Shown here: positions 1 through 8,362 of the stretch, one piece after another
Position numbering within the stretch: position 1 is the first letter of the stretch
Layout of the letters: every line of letters begins with the position of its first letter
Assembly: GCA_903919455.1 (NCBI GenBank)
Contig: CAIXIJ010000110.1
Coordinates: 56,862 to 120,861, forward strand
DNA: 64,000 nt
Source: an uncultured Acidimicrobiaceae bacterium
GTDB taxonomy: Bacteria > Actinomycetota > Acidimicrobiia > Acidimicrobiales > Ilumatobacteraceae
Direction of reading: 5' to 3'
Translations under genes and position numbers: made by a program
Notes under the pieces: model-generated
The model's database searches: none
What the model saw: the letters and a program-made list of their open reading frames with translations, nothing else
Told to the model about the DNA's origin: nothing

Positions 1-669
1 CTCGGTGAGGTCGGCGTCACTGAACCAACCGCCACCAAGCGCGAGGAGGCCTTCACCGAACTCGCCGAGGTAGAACCCGTCTCGACCACCTTCTGCGATG
101 GCGCGCAGCGCTCGTGCAGCGCCGGGTCGACGCACCCGCGCGCCGGGTCGGGCAGCTTGCGAGGTGAGTTCGTGAAGGGCGCGGCGACCGGTGTCGTCCA
201 CGCCAGCCACCGAGCCAACCAGCAGCGGGCTTGCCGGGAAGCCGTCTTCGGCCAAGGCGATGGCGGGTGCCAGCAGAGTGGACATCGGCATCGATCCGAA
301 CCGTTCGTGCAGCGCCACCCAACCGTCGACGCAACCCGGCACGGTGACCGTGCGGATGTCGTGGCGGAACGGCATCACCGAATGACCGTCGGCCCGCACC
401 GCATCGGCACTTGCTGCGCTGCCGGCCCGCCCGCTGGAGTTCAGGCACCAGACCTCGCCGCCGTGATGCACCAACGCGAACAGGTCGCCGCCCATCCCGC
501 ACAGGTGTGGTCCGGTGATAGCGATGGCTGCGTTGGTGGCGATGGCAGCGTCGATGGCATTTCCACCGAGTGCGAGCATTGCCAACCCGGCCTGTGTGGC
601 GAGGTGGTCGGCGCTGGCCACCATGTGGTGGGGCGCCCGCGTGCTGTTGAACGGAGCGGCTATTGCCAC
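1..669 (-). CDS. Gamma-glutamyltransferase, N-terminal part (cut by window edge)
   Basis: The 223 visible codons give the N-terminal half of a gamma-glutamyltranspeptidase-family protein, which hydrolyses or transfers gamma-glutamyl groups (for example from glutathione). Seen: APHHMVASADHLAT, then GGNAIDAAIATNAA and CGMGGDLF, the order typical of the family's start, then TVPGCVDGWVALHERFG. The catalytic threonine that becomes the small-subunit N-terminus lies outside the window. The GTG start at 669 overlaps the stop of the upstream phosphodiesterase gene, suggesting translational coupling. No signal peptide is visible, so a cytoplasmic form is likely. The start codon is inferred from the overlap. 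Confidence 0.85.
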   Translation of the reverse strand, partial: MAIAAPFNSTRAPHHMVASADHLATQAGLAMLALGGNAIDAAIATNAAIAITGPHLCGMGGDLFALVHHGGEVWCLNSSGRAGSAASADAVRADGHSVMPFRHDIRTVTVPGCVDGWVALHERFGSMPMSTLLAPAIALAEDGFPASPLLVGSVAGVDDTGRRALHELTSQAARPGARVRRPGAARALRAIAEGGRDGFYLGEFGEGLLALGGGWFSDADLTE

Positions 670-1409
670 AGACCACGCTCCTGGAAGACGGAGCGCAGCA
701 CCTCGGGGCGGTCGGTCATGATGCCGTCGACACCAAGGTCGAGCAGGCGATGCATCTCGGCTGGATCATCGATCGTCCAGACATGCACGGCCAGCCCCAT
801 CCGGTGCGCGCGGTCGACGAACTTTTTGTCGGTCACCGTGAGCGGGCCCTGTTTCACCGGCACCTGTGCGGCCATCGCAGACGTGGACCGAAGGGTGCCG
901 AATCTGAGCCCGGCGACGGCCCCAGGCCCCAGGGCGGTGCACGCGTCGGGGCCGAGCTCCTTGCGAAGCGTGCGCATCCGTGTATCGCTGAATGCGCCGA
1001 GGCACAGGCGTGGGAGCGAGTTGGTTCTGCGTATCGCACTCACGAGTGCCGCGATGGCCTTGTCGGACTTGCAGTCGATGTTCACACGCAGTTCGGGCCA
1101 TGTTCCGAGCATGTCTTCCAGCAGCGGAATCGGGGCCCGGCCATCGACCAGAGCTGTCTGCACCTCGCTCCACGGGAGATCGCTGATCTTTCCGCTGCGG
1201 CCGCACGTGCGCCGAAGATCGTTGTCGTGAAACGCAACGAGCACACCGTCGGAGGTGACCTGTACATCGGTCTCCACGTAGCGGTAGCCCAGATTCACGG
1301 CGTACTCGAACGCCGGCATGGTGTTCTCCGGCACGTCGCTTGCGCCGCCGCGGTGGGCGAACGGGATCGGCCCGTTCCAGTCGAGGTAGGGATGGGAACG
1401 GGTCTGCAT
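660..1409 (-). CDS. Glycerophosphodiester phosphodiesterase family protein
   Basis: This 249-residue protein matches the GDPD TIM barrel, which splits glycerophosphodiesters to sn-glycerol-3-phosphate and an alcohol. Seen: the N-terminal signature FAHRGG followed by PENTMPAFEYAV, then ETDVQVTSDGVLVAFHD with the conserved acidic and His residues, and a late VHVWTIDDP segment. No signal peptide is visible. The ATG at 1409 is preferred to an upstream ATG that would overlap the divergent aldehyde dehydrogenase gene. It probably forms an operon with the gamma-glutamyltransferase, whose start overlaps this stop. A second family member lies at 57999-58733. Confidence 0.88.
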   Translation of the reverse strand: MQTRSHPYLDWNGPIPFAHRGGASDVPENTMPAFEYAVNLGYRYVETDVQVTSDGVLVAFHDNDLRRTCGRSGKISDLPWSEVQTALVDGRAPIPLLEDMLGTWPELRVNIDCKSDKAIAALVSAIRRTNSLPRLCLGAFSDTRMRTLRKELGPDACTALGPGAVAGLRFGTLRSTSAMAAQVPVKQGPLTVTDKKFVDRAHRMGLAVHVWTIDDPAEMHRLLDLGVDGIMTDRPEVLRSVFQERGLWQ

Positions 1410-1431
1410 CGGCTCCAGTATCGTCGCCAGA

Positions 1432-2811
1432 ATGAGTGAGACCATCACCGTCCGATCGCCCTACGACGATTCCGTCATCGGCGAGATTCCTGCAATGACC
1501 GCTGCCGACGTCGATGCCGCCGTAGCGACCGCCAAGAAGGCGCTGCACGAGCACCCGTTGCCACTGTGGAAGCGGGCCGACATTCTCGACAAGGCGGCGC
1601 TTCGCCTCACCGAGCGCCGCGAGGAGTTCGCTCAGATCATCGCCAAGGAGGCAGCGAAGCCGATCAAGACCGCGCGTGTGGAGGCCGAGCGTGCGGTTGG
1701 CACGTTCCAGTTCGCCGCGGCGGAAGCGCGCAAGCTCGGTGGCGAAATGATTCCACTGGACGCCATTCCCTCCGGCGAGGGCAAGCTCGGCTTCACCCTC
1801 CGAGTACCAATCGGCGTGGTCGGTGCCATCGCACCGTTCAACTTCCCGCTGAACCTCGTGGTGCACAAGGTGGGTCCAGCTATCGCCGCAGGGTGCCCGG
1901 TGGTACTGAAGCCCGCCAGCCAGACACCGTTCAGCAGCATTGTGCTCGCGCAGATGCTCGTCGAGGAATGCGGTTTGCCGGCCGAGTACTTGCAGGTCGT
2001 CACCGGTGGCGGCGGCACGGTGGGCAACGCCATCGTGGACCACCCCGACATCGCTCTCATCACCTTCACCGGGTCGCCGGAAGTTGGTTGGGCCATCCGG
2101 GCTCGCGCACCGCGAAAGCGGGTCGGCCTGGAACTCGGCAACAATGCGCCGTGCATCATCGAGCCCGATGGCGATTGGGCTACTGCGGCAGCGAAGATCA
2201 AGTTCGCTGGCTTCAGCCACGCAGGGCAGAGTTGCATCAGCACGCAGCGAGTCTTCGTGCATTCGTCGGTGTCGCAACAGTTCACCGAGGCGTTGGTGGC
2301 GCACGTGAACACGCTGGTGGTCGGCGACCCGATGGACGACGCCACCGACGTGTCGGCCCTCATCAACCGTGGGGAACGCGACCGCGTCGCGGCCTGGGTC
2401 GCCGAAGCCGAGGCGCAAGGCGCCACCATTGCCACGGGTGGCTCTCTCGACGACGCTGGTGTGCTGCGGCCGACGGTCATCACCAACGCCACGCACGACA
2501 TGAAGGTGTGCGCCCAGGAGGTGTTCGGGCCGGTGGTCACCGTGGCTGTCTACGACGACCTCGACGAGGCTCTTCGCTTGGCAAACGACAGCAAGTACGG
2601 TCTGCAGGCGAGCATCTTTACAAGCGACATCTCCAAGGCGCTCAAAGCTGTGCGCACCCTCGACTTCGGTGGAGTGCTGGTGAACGAGGTTCCCACCTGG
2701 CGTGCCGATCAGCAGCCCTACGGTGGCCTCCGCGACAGCGGCAACACCAGGGAAGGCCCCGCATTCAGTGTGAAGGAGATGACCGAGATCCGCATGGTGG
2801 TCCTCTCGTGA
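1432..2811 (+). CDS. Aldehyde dehydrogenase family protein
   Basis: A 459-residue NAD(P)-dependent aldehyde dehydrogenase of normal length. Seen: the oxyanion Asn in APFNFPLN (N137), the nucleotide-binding Lys in PVVLKPAS (K160), TFTGSPEVG, the general-base Glu in GLELGNN (E234) and the nucleophile Cys in HAGQSCIS (C268). It oxidises an aldehyde to an acid; the substrate cannot be read, though lactaldehyde or phosphoglyceraldehyde-type enzymes look closest to me. The stop overlaps the GTG start of the Gfo/Idh gene (GTGA), so the pair is probably co-translated and may act in one sugar or aldehyde pathway. It is divergent from the phosphodiesterase gene. Confidence 0.93.
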   Translation: MSETITVRSPYDDSVIGEIPAMTAADVDAAVATAKKALHEHPLPLWKRADILDKAALRLTERREEFAQIIAKEAAKPIKTARVEAERAVGTFQFAAAEARKLGGEMIPLDAIPSGEGKLGFTLRVPIGVVGAIAPFNFPLNLVVHKVGPAIAAGCPVVLKPASQTPFSSIVLAQMLVEECGLPAEYLQVVTGGGGTVGNAIVDHPDIALITFTGSPEVGWAIRARAPRKRVGLELGNNAPCIIEPDGDWATAAAKIKFAGFSHAGQSCISTQRVFVHSSVSQQFTEALVAHVNTLVVGDPMDDATDVSALINRGERDRVAAWVAEAEAQGATIATGGSLDDAGVLRPTVITNATHDMKVCAQEVFGPVVTVAVYDDLDEALRLANDSKYGLQASIFTSDISKALKAVRTLDFGGVLVNEVPTWRADQQPYGGLRDSGNTREGPAFSVKEMTEIRMVVLS

Positions 2812-3734
2812 TTCGTTGGGGAGTGCTCGGCGGTAGCAGCCGGATCTTCCACAAGAGTTTGGCGCCAGCGTTCGCAGCCAACGGCCACACGGTGGTCGCA
2901 GCGCCGAGCCGCCACGGCGAGTCGATGGCGCCGTACCAGGCGATGCTGGAGCGAGACGACATCGATGCGGTGTACAACCCATTGCCGAACCATCTGCACG
3001 CCGAGTGGACCCACCGGGCGCTTGATGCTGGCAAGCATGTGCTCTGCGAGAAGCCACTCACGTTGTCGGTTGCCGACACCGAGTCGGTGTTCGAGCATGC
3101 AGAGGCGGTCGGTCGCACGGTGCTCGAGGCATACGTCTGGCCGCATCACCCTCGGGCAAAGGCGCTGCTGCAGTTGGTACGGTCCGGTGCAGTCGGCTCG
3201 CCGCAATGGGGAACCGGGCAGTTCTCGTGGCCGATGGACCTGTCGTCCGGCGATCATCGCCTCGACTACCGGGGTGCCGGCGCGTTGTTCGACGTGGGTA
3301 TCTATTGCATTGCGCCGTTCATGTTGATGGCCCGGCGCGACGCCTCTGTGGTCAGCGCCAACGCCGTGCGCAATATGGCGGGCATCGATCTCACGATGGC
3401 CGGTTTCGTCGATTGGGGTGGCGGCTTCGGCTCGTCGTTTCACGTGTCGTTCGATGCGCCGGTGGCTCGCTCGATGTCGTTGGTCACCAGTGAGGCTCTG
3501 ATCACCGTGCCCGGGTGGCATTCGCCAGGTCCGCTTGGTCCCAGCGAAGTTCTCGTGGAGCGACGCGACGGCAGCGTCGAAACCATCGCCTGCGACGGCG
3601 GAGAGGGCTATGCCGCGATGGTGGCGCACTTCGCTGAGGTTGCGTCCGCCGTTGCCGAGCCAGTGTTTGGCCGCGCCGAGAGTGTGCGTCTGGCTCGGGT
3701 GTTGCAGCAGTTGCACATCGCCAGCGCTCATTGA
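2808..3734 (+). CDS. Gfo/Idh/MocA-family oxidoreductase
   Basis: A 308-residue NAD(P)-dependent oxidoreductase of the glucose-fructose oxidoreductase / inositol dehydrogenase family. Seen: an N-terminal Rossmann glycine motif GVLGGSSRI, the strand YNPLPNHLH, and the family hallmark CEKPLTL (EKP at 81-83), followed by the alpha/beta substrate domain. The GTG start at 2808 is chosen because it sits in a GTGA overlap with the upstream dehydrogenase stop and puts the Rossmann motif at residue 5. The substrate is probably a sugar or a small cyclic alcohol; the paired dehydrogenase suggests a shared catabolic route, which is inference. Confidence 0.9.
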   Translation: MIRWGVLGGSSRIFHKSLAPAFAANGHTVVAAPSRHGESMAPYQAMLERDDIDAVYNPLPNHLHAEWTHRALDAGKHVLCEKPLTLSVADTESVFEHAEAVGRTVLEAYVWPHHPRAKALLQLVRSGAVGSPQWGTGQFSWPMDLSSGDHRLDYRGAGALFDVGIYCIAPFMLMARRDASVVSANAVRNMAGIDLTMAGFVDWGGGFGSSFHVSFDAPVARSMSLVTSEALITVPGWHSPGPLGPSEVLVERRDGSVETIACDGGEGYAAMVAHFAEVASAVAEPVFGRAESVRLARVLQQLHIASAH

Positions 3735-3744
3735 GGCAGGAGCA

Positions 3745-5790
3745 GTGACCGAGGAGGGCTGGAGCTACCGGCCTGCGCTGGACGGGCTACGAACCGTGGC
3801 GATCTACCTCGTGTTGGTGTTTCACGCCGGATGGTCGCACATGGCGAACGGCTACATCGGCGTCGATGTCTTCTTCGTGCTCTCCGGTTTCCTCGTTACG
3901 GGCATCATCCTTCGCGAGTACTCGGCCACCGGCGGTCTCGGCCTCCGGCGGTTCTACGCCCGCCGGGTGCGTCGACTCCTTCCGGCATCGGTGGTGCTGG
4001 TGGTGTTCACCAGCGCGTTGGCCACGCTGGTGCTGCCCCGAATGGTCCGGATGTCGCTGGTTGCAGATGCACGTGCCGCGTTGCTCTACGTCGCGAACTG
4101 GCACTTCCTCGGCGCATCGACGGACTATTTCGCTCACGACGTGCAGCGGAGTCCGTTCCTGCACTTCTGGTCGCTGGCGGTGGAAGAACAGTTCTATTTC
4201 GTGTTTCCGATGTTGCTGCTGGGCTTGTTGACGGTGGCTCGACGGTGGCGGCGGGCCGCCTTGGTGCCCGCCGGACTGGCTGCACTGATGCTGGTGTCCG
4301 TTGCTGCGCAGTGGTGGGTCTCTCGGTCGAATCCGTTGCGGGCGTACTACGGCACCGACACTCGTCTCTATCAGTTGCTGGCAGGCGCGGTACTGGCGTC
4401 GTTGCGGCATCGGTTACGTCCATCGAGAATGCGTTGGGCTGAAGTTGTCGCACCGTCAGGCGTGGCGCTGTTGTGTCTGTTGGCCACCGATGTCGTCGCG
4501 ATGTCCGTTGCGTTGCGAGGTGCCCTCGCGGTCGTGCTCACGATTGTTGTCGTTGCGATGTTCGAGGTGTCTCCATCCGGTGTGGCTCACGCCGCGTTAT
4601 CGGCTCGTCCGATGACCTACCTCGGTCGCATCTCCTACGGCACCTATCTCTGGCACTGGCCCATCATCGTGTTGGTGGGTGCCGGATGGTCGCTCACCGT
4701 GTGGCAGATGACGCTGGTGGCTGCCGTTGGAGCCACAGCGTTGGCGTCGCTGAGTTTTGCCGTGCTGGAGACGCCGATTCGTCGGTCGAGTCGATTCGAC
4801 GCTCGACCCCGCGCGGTCGTGGCGGTGGGGCTCAGCATCAGTCTTCTTGCGGCTGTGTTCGTGGTGCCTCCGCTGCTGGAGAGCGCCCGGCGGCCGGCGT
4901 TCGCCGCACAGCGACCGACTGTGGTGGTGGACGCCGGTGCGTTCGGTGTGAATGCGGTGGCATTGCAGGACGCACTGGATGTCGTCCCGGCCATGTTGTA
5001 CGACCTTTCCGTCACCGAACCACCACCGTTCAACTACGGCGCATGCTCCTTGGGGGCCCTGTCGAAGTGCGTGCTCCATGAGGGCCGTGCAGGGTCGATG
5101 CGGCTGCATCTCATCGGCGACAGCAATGCCCTCGTGATGGTGCCCCTACTGCAACGACTGGCGGAGCAGTACGACTTCACGTTCTCGGCCACTGCCACCG
5201 TGGGTTGCCCGTGGCAGGAGGGTCTGGAATGGTCGGCCCGAAACCCACAGTTGGTGCAGCAGTGTGTCGCCGCGAGGCAACAGTGGTACGACGAGATCAT
5301 TCCTGCTCTGGCCCCCGATGTCGTGGTGACGGTGAACGTGCCGCGCGACCCGGGATCTCGTGACGATGCGTTCTACACCTCCGACCAGGCGGCAGTTGCG
5401 GCTGCCACGAGCACATCGCTCGACCGTCTTCGGTCCATCGGGTCGCGGGTGATCATCATGGAACCTCTGCCCTACGACCGGAAGGACCCCACAGCGTGCC
5501 TCTCGGGTGCTGCCAATGTGGGCGAGTGTTCGTACCGGGCGAATGCCACGCCATTTCCGACGGAGCTCACCTATCGGCGCCTCGCCGAGGAGCGAACCGA
5601 TGTGTGGGTAACCGACCCTGATTCGGTGGCCTGCCCGTTTCTTCCGGTGTGCGTGCCGCAGATCGATGGGAAGCTCGTGTTTCGCAATCAGTTCCACCTC
5701 AGCAACCAGTGGGTGATGGACCATGCCGACAGGTGGTGGCGACTGCTTGTCGGCACCGGGGCACTGAGCGGTTGGTTCGAGCGCGGATAG
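3745..5790 (+). CDS. Acyltransferase 3 family protein with C-terminal SGNH domain (OafA-like)
   Basis: A 681-residue membrane protein. The N-terminal ~370 residues are an acyltransferase-3 domain: YRPALDGLRT at the start, GYIGVDVFFVLSGF, RRVRRLLPA, and FLHFWSLAVEEQFY, with about ten predicted membrane segments. A linker leads to a C-terminal SGNH domain with the block-I motif LIGDSN (Ser near 460) and a late QFHLSNQW block. Such proteins O-acetylate surface polysaccharides or peptidoglycan; the membrane domain moves the acyl group outward and the SGNH domain transfers it. The GTG at 3745 is chosen because it places YRPALDGLRT at the N-terminus. A strong hairpin follows the stop. A shorter family member without SGNH is at 15364. 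Confidence 0.9.
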   Translation: MTEEGWSYRPALDGLRTVAIYLVLVFHAGWSHMANGYIGVDVFFVLSGFLVTGIILREYSATGGLGLRRFYARRVRRLLPASVVLVVFTSALATLVLPRMVRMSLVADARAALLYVANWHFLGASTDYFAHDVQRSPFLHFWSLAVEEQFYFVFPMLLLGLLTVARRWRRAALVPAGLAALMLVSVAAQWWVSRSNPLRAYYGTDTRLYQLLAGAVLASLRHRLRPSRMRWAEVVAPSGVALLCLLATDVVAMSVALRGALAVVLTIVVVAMFEVSPSGVAHAALSARPMTYLGRISYGTYLWHWPIIVLVGAGWSLTVWQMTLVAAVGATALASLSFAVLETPIRRSSRFDARPRAVVAVGLSISLLAAVFVVPPLLESARRPAFAAQRPTVVVDAGAFGVNAVALQDALDVVPAMLYDLSVTEPPPFNYGACSLGALSKCVLHEGRAGSMRLHLIGDSNALVMVPLLQRLAEQYDFTFSATATVGCPWQEGLEWSARNPQLVQQCVAARQQWYDEIIPALAPDVVVTVNVPRDPGSRDDAFYTSDQAAVAAATSTSLDRLRSIGSRVIIMEPLPYDRKDPTACLSGAANVGECSYRANATPFPTELTYRRLAEERTDVWVTDPDSVACPFLPVCVPQIDGKLVFRNQFHLSNQWVMDHADRWWRLLVGTGALSGWFERG

Positions 5791-5794
5791 AGCG

Positions 5795-5827
5795 AGTGGC
5801 CGGGAGCGTCGAGCGCTCCCGGCCACT
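5795..5827 (+). terminator. Strong hairpin after the OafA-like gene
   Basis: Five bases after the stop codon a perfect 14-bp inverted repeat (5795-5808 with 5814-5827) encloses the five-base loop TCGAG. The stem is GC-rich and fits an intrinsic terminator or 3'-end stabiliser. No T-tract follows, as is often the case in high-GC actinobacteria. It lies between convergent genes and could serve both directions. Confidence 0.75.
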
Positions 5828-6114
5828 GCATCTGGATCCGCCGCCACACGGCGGGAGGGGTCTCCCTACCCTCCGGAGCAACTGTGCCGAAAACCGGCAC
5901 GCGCCGGTAGGGACGAAAGTCCCAAAATTCCGACGCGGTTTCCGAGCATCTTCCGAGTGCTCTCAGACTCTCTGACGCCTATGGATGATGCCGCCGGCGT
6001 TCGTGGAACACCACGCCCACGCGACGAACACAGGCTGGCTGAACAGCTGGGTTCGCCTCGCGGCATGGGTTCAAGCCGAACTTCGTTCGTACCGCTCGGC
6101 GAATTGCGCGGCGA
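5828..6114. other. Intergenic region between convergent genes with a possible structured RNA
   Basis: No convincing gene is seen here. Positions 5845-5925 can fold: CCCTACC (5864-5870) pairs with GGTAGGG (5906-5912), enclosing a hairpin GTGCCG/CGGCAC (5884-5889 with 5895-5900). A competing hairpin GGGAC-GAAA-GTCCC (5910-5923) shares three bases with the long-range stem. I do not recognise it as a known riboswitch class; it may be a 3'-UTR structure or small RNA. From 5970 to 6114 I see nothing supported; a short open frame from about 5985 has no recognisable motif. Confidence 0.45.
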
Positions 6115-7671
6115 TCAGATGCTGCGGCCGGCGTTGGCCCAATACTCGTCTTTCAGCAAACGCTTATAGAGCTTGCCGGTGGGATGACGGGGAAGTTCCT
6201 CGCGGAAGTCGACCGTTCGCGGGCACTTCACGTCGGCGAGATGCTCACGGCAGAAGGCAATGAGTTCCTTCGCCAGGGCGGCAGCGTCGTCGGGCGTGGC
6301 CGGCATCGTGACCGGCTGCACCACGGCCTTTACTTCCTCGCCGAAGTCGTCGTTCGGTACACCGAGGACGGCAACATCGACCACCTTCGGATGGCCCACC
6401 AGCACGTTCTCAGCCTCCTGCGGGTAGATGTTCACGCCGCCACTGATGATCATGTACGCCTTGCGGTCGGTGAGATAGAGGAAGTTGTCGGCGTCGAGGT
6501 ATCCGACATCGCCGAGCGTGCTCCACGGCTGACTGGGGTGCCGCGAGCCTCGGGTCTTCTCCGGGTCGTTGTGGTACTCGAAGCTCGCTCCACCCTCGAA
6601 GTAGATGGTTCCCGATTCACCGCGCGGCACCTCTTCGCCGTCGTCACCGCAGATGTGCACGACGCAGTTGATCGGCGTGCCAACGGTGCCTTCGTGAGCG
6701 AGCCACATGTCGCTGTTGCAGTAGACGAAACCGTTGCCCTCCGTACCCGCGTAGTACTCGTGGATGATCGGGCCGAACCACTCGATCATCGACTTCTTGA
6801 TCTGCTTCGGGCACGGTGCTGCGGCGTGAATCACTGTCGTGAGGGACGACACGTCGTACTTGGTGCGAACGTCGTCGGGCAGCTTCAGCATGCGAACGAA
6901 CATCGTCGGCACCACCTGGCTCACCGTCACGTGATGCCGTTGGACCAAGGCGAGATACTGCTCAGGGTCGAAGTGCTCCATGGCCACCACGGTGGCGCCT
7001 ACCTGGTGCGCCGCCATGCAGAACCGCAGCGGAGCAGCATGGTAGAAGGGCGCCGGTGACAGGTACACGCTGTCGTTGTTGCCGCCGAACAGCATGGTGA
7101 ACAAACCGGATACGCCGTTGCCGGTGGTGACCAAGGGGTTCGAGACGAACTCCCGTGCCACGCCCTTCGGTTGGCCCGTGGTGCCCGAGGAGTAGAGCAT
7201 GTCGGTGCCGGCGATGCGGTCCTCGTCGAGCGGTGTACCGGGAAGTGCGTCGACGGCGGTCTCGTAGGGCTCGTAGCCCGGAGCAGTGCCATCGAGCATC
7301 AGACGCAACCCCACGCCGGGCGTGCCTGCGATGATTTCCACTGCCTGATCGGCCTTGTACTTCGAGGTGATGAACACCTTGGCCTGGCAGTCGTTGAGGA
7401 TGTAGGTAAGTTCGCCGCTGGTGAGTCGGCTGGAGCACGCCGTGTACACGGCGCCTGCGTAGTGGCAGCCCCAAATGAGCTCCATGTAGCGGTCGTGGTT
7501 CTCCATGCACAACGCGACATGGTCACCCGGTTGCACACCTGCTGCCCGCAGGAGGTGGCTGACGCGGTTTGCTGCTGCGTCGAGTTCGGCGAAGGTCTGG
7601 GTGAACCCGCTACCGCCCATGACGATGGCCGGCTTGTCGGGATGAGTGTCGAGGAACGCGCCCGGGTACAT
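6115..7671 (-). CDS. AMP-dependent acyl-CoA synthetase (FadD-like)
   Basis: A 518-residue ANL-superfamily adenylating enzyme that activates a carboxylic acid as acyl-AMP and then acyl-CoA. Seen: the P-loop-like YSSGTTGQPKGVA, the A5-type EYYAGTEGNGF, the hinge region YLTDRKAYMIISGG (A8) and the C-terminal catalytic-lysine motif PTGKLYKR. The ATG at 7671 places MYPGAFLDTHPDKPA at the N-terminus, the usual start for this group. It is divergent from the SirB1-like gene, with 34 bases between the starts. The acyl-CoA dehydrogenase at 9442 could use its product, but they are not in one operon. The substrate is not readable. Confidence 0.92.
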   Translation of the reverse strand: MYPGAFLDTHPDKPAIVMGGSGFTQTFAELDAAANRVSHLLRAAGVQPGDHVALCMENHDRYMELIWGCHYAGAVYTACSSRLTSGELTYILNDCQAKVFITSKYKADQAVEIIAGTPGVGLRLMLDGTAPGYEPYETAVDALPGTPLDEDRIAGTDMLYSSGTTGQPKGVAREFVSNPLVTTGNGVSGLFTMLFGGNNDSVYLSPAPFYHAAPLRFCMAAHQVGATVVAMEHFDPEQYLALVQRHHVTVSQVVPTMFVRMLKLPDDVRTKYDVSSLTTVIHAAAPCPKQIKKSMIEWFGPIIHEYYAGTEGNGFVYCNSDMWLAHEGTVGTPINCVVHICGDDGEEVPRGESGTIYFEGGASFEYHNDPEKTRGSRHPSQPWSTLGDVGYLDADNFLYLTDRKAYMIISGGVNIYPQEAENVLVGHPKVVDVAVLGVPNDDFGEEVKAVVQPVTMPATPDDAAALAKELIAFCREHLADVKCPRTVDFREELPRHPTGKLYKRLLKDEYWANAGRSI

Positions 7672-7705
7672 GAGGAAGGAACGTAGTCGCCGATACCGTG
7701 CGGTC

Positions 7706-8362
7706 ATGGATCCGGCGGACCGCTTCGTCGAACTCGTGCAACGCCCACCTGGCGACGTCCACCTCGACGTCGCTGCTGGCCTCATCGGGGTGTGCTTCGA
7801 TTCTGGCGTTGATGTGGCGGCGGTGACAGAGTCGCTAGACCGGCTTGCGGGCGAGTGCGTGCCCACCTTCGATGGTGTGCTGCAGCAGTTCCAACACCAC
7901 CTCACTGGGAACCTCACCGATTATGGCGATCCGCGAAACTCGTACCTGCACGAGGTGTTGCACCGTGGGGTGGGCATACCCATCACGCTCAGCGTGTGTG
8001 CGATCGAGATCGGTCGCCGGCTCGGCGTGGAGATCCACGGAATCGGATTGCCAGGTCACTTCATGGTGGAGAGCGGCGGCGTGTTCGCAGATCCGTTTCA
8101 TGCGGGTCGGTGCTTTTCGGCTGACGAACTTGAGCCTGCCTGGCGGCGAATGACCGGCCTGCAGGACCGCCTCGACCCACGTCTGTTGGCGCCGGTACCG
8201 CAGCGCGGGATTCTCCTGCGCATGCTCAACAATCTGAAGGCCACGTTCGTGGCAATGGACGACCCGGTGCCGCTGCGAACCTTGGCGGTGCTGCGGAGCG
8301 CCTTTCCTGAATTGGCGCAGGAGCGCGCAGAGTACGCCCGCTGGCTGCGACACTGGAACTGA
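7706..8362 (+). CDS. SirB1-family transglutaminase-like protein
   Basis: A 218-residue protein resembling the SirB1/transglutaminase-like family. Seen: GVLQQFQHHLTGN, YLHEVLHRGVGIPITLSVC and GIGLPGHFMVE, which are the family's most conserved blocks. Members have a papain/transglutaminase-like fold of uncertain activity. The ATG at 7706 is chosen because an upstream frame extension lacks family similarity and would overlap the divergent synthetase gene. Its stop overlaps the start of the following hydrolase gene by one base (TGATG), so the two are likely an operon. The cellular role is unknown. Confidence 0.82.
   Translation: MDPADRFVELVQRPPGDVHLDVAAGLIGVCFDSGVDVAAVTESLDRLAGECVPTFDGVLQQFQHHLTGNLTDYGDPRNSYLHEVLHRGVGIPITLSVCAIEIGRRLGVEIHGIGLPGHFMVESGGVFADPFHAGRCFSADELEPAWRRMTGLQDRLDPRLLAPVPQRGILLRMLNNLKATFVAMDDPVPLRTLAVLRSAFPELAQERAEYARWLRHWN

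Noticed and set aside
766..3057. A 763-codon minus-strand frame over the aldehyde dehydrogenase gene
   Set aside because: The dehydrogenase and phosphodiesterase readings carry all catalytic motifs; this frame mixes shadows of both.
5845..5925. Assignment of the structured element to c-di-GMP, c-di-AMP or guanidine riboswitches
   Set aside because: Short matches exist (GGTAGGG, GGGAC-GAAA), but the conserved core motifs of those classes do not occur in the right order.
5985..6263. Short + strand open frame with Trp-rich start (HATNTGWLNSWVRLAAW)
   Set aside because: No ribosome binding site, and its second half is antisense to the acyl-CoA synthetase end; no family resemblance seen.
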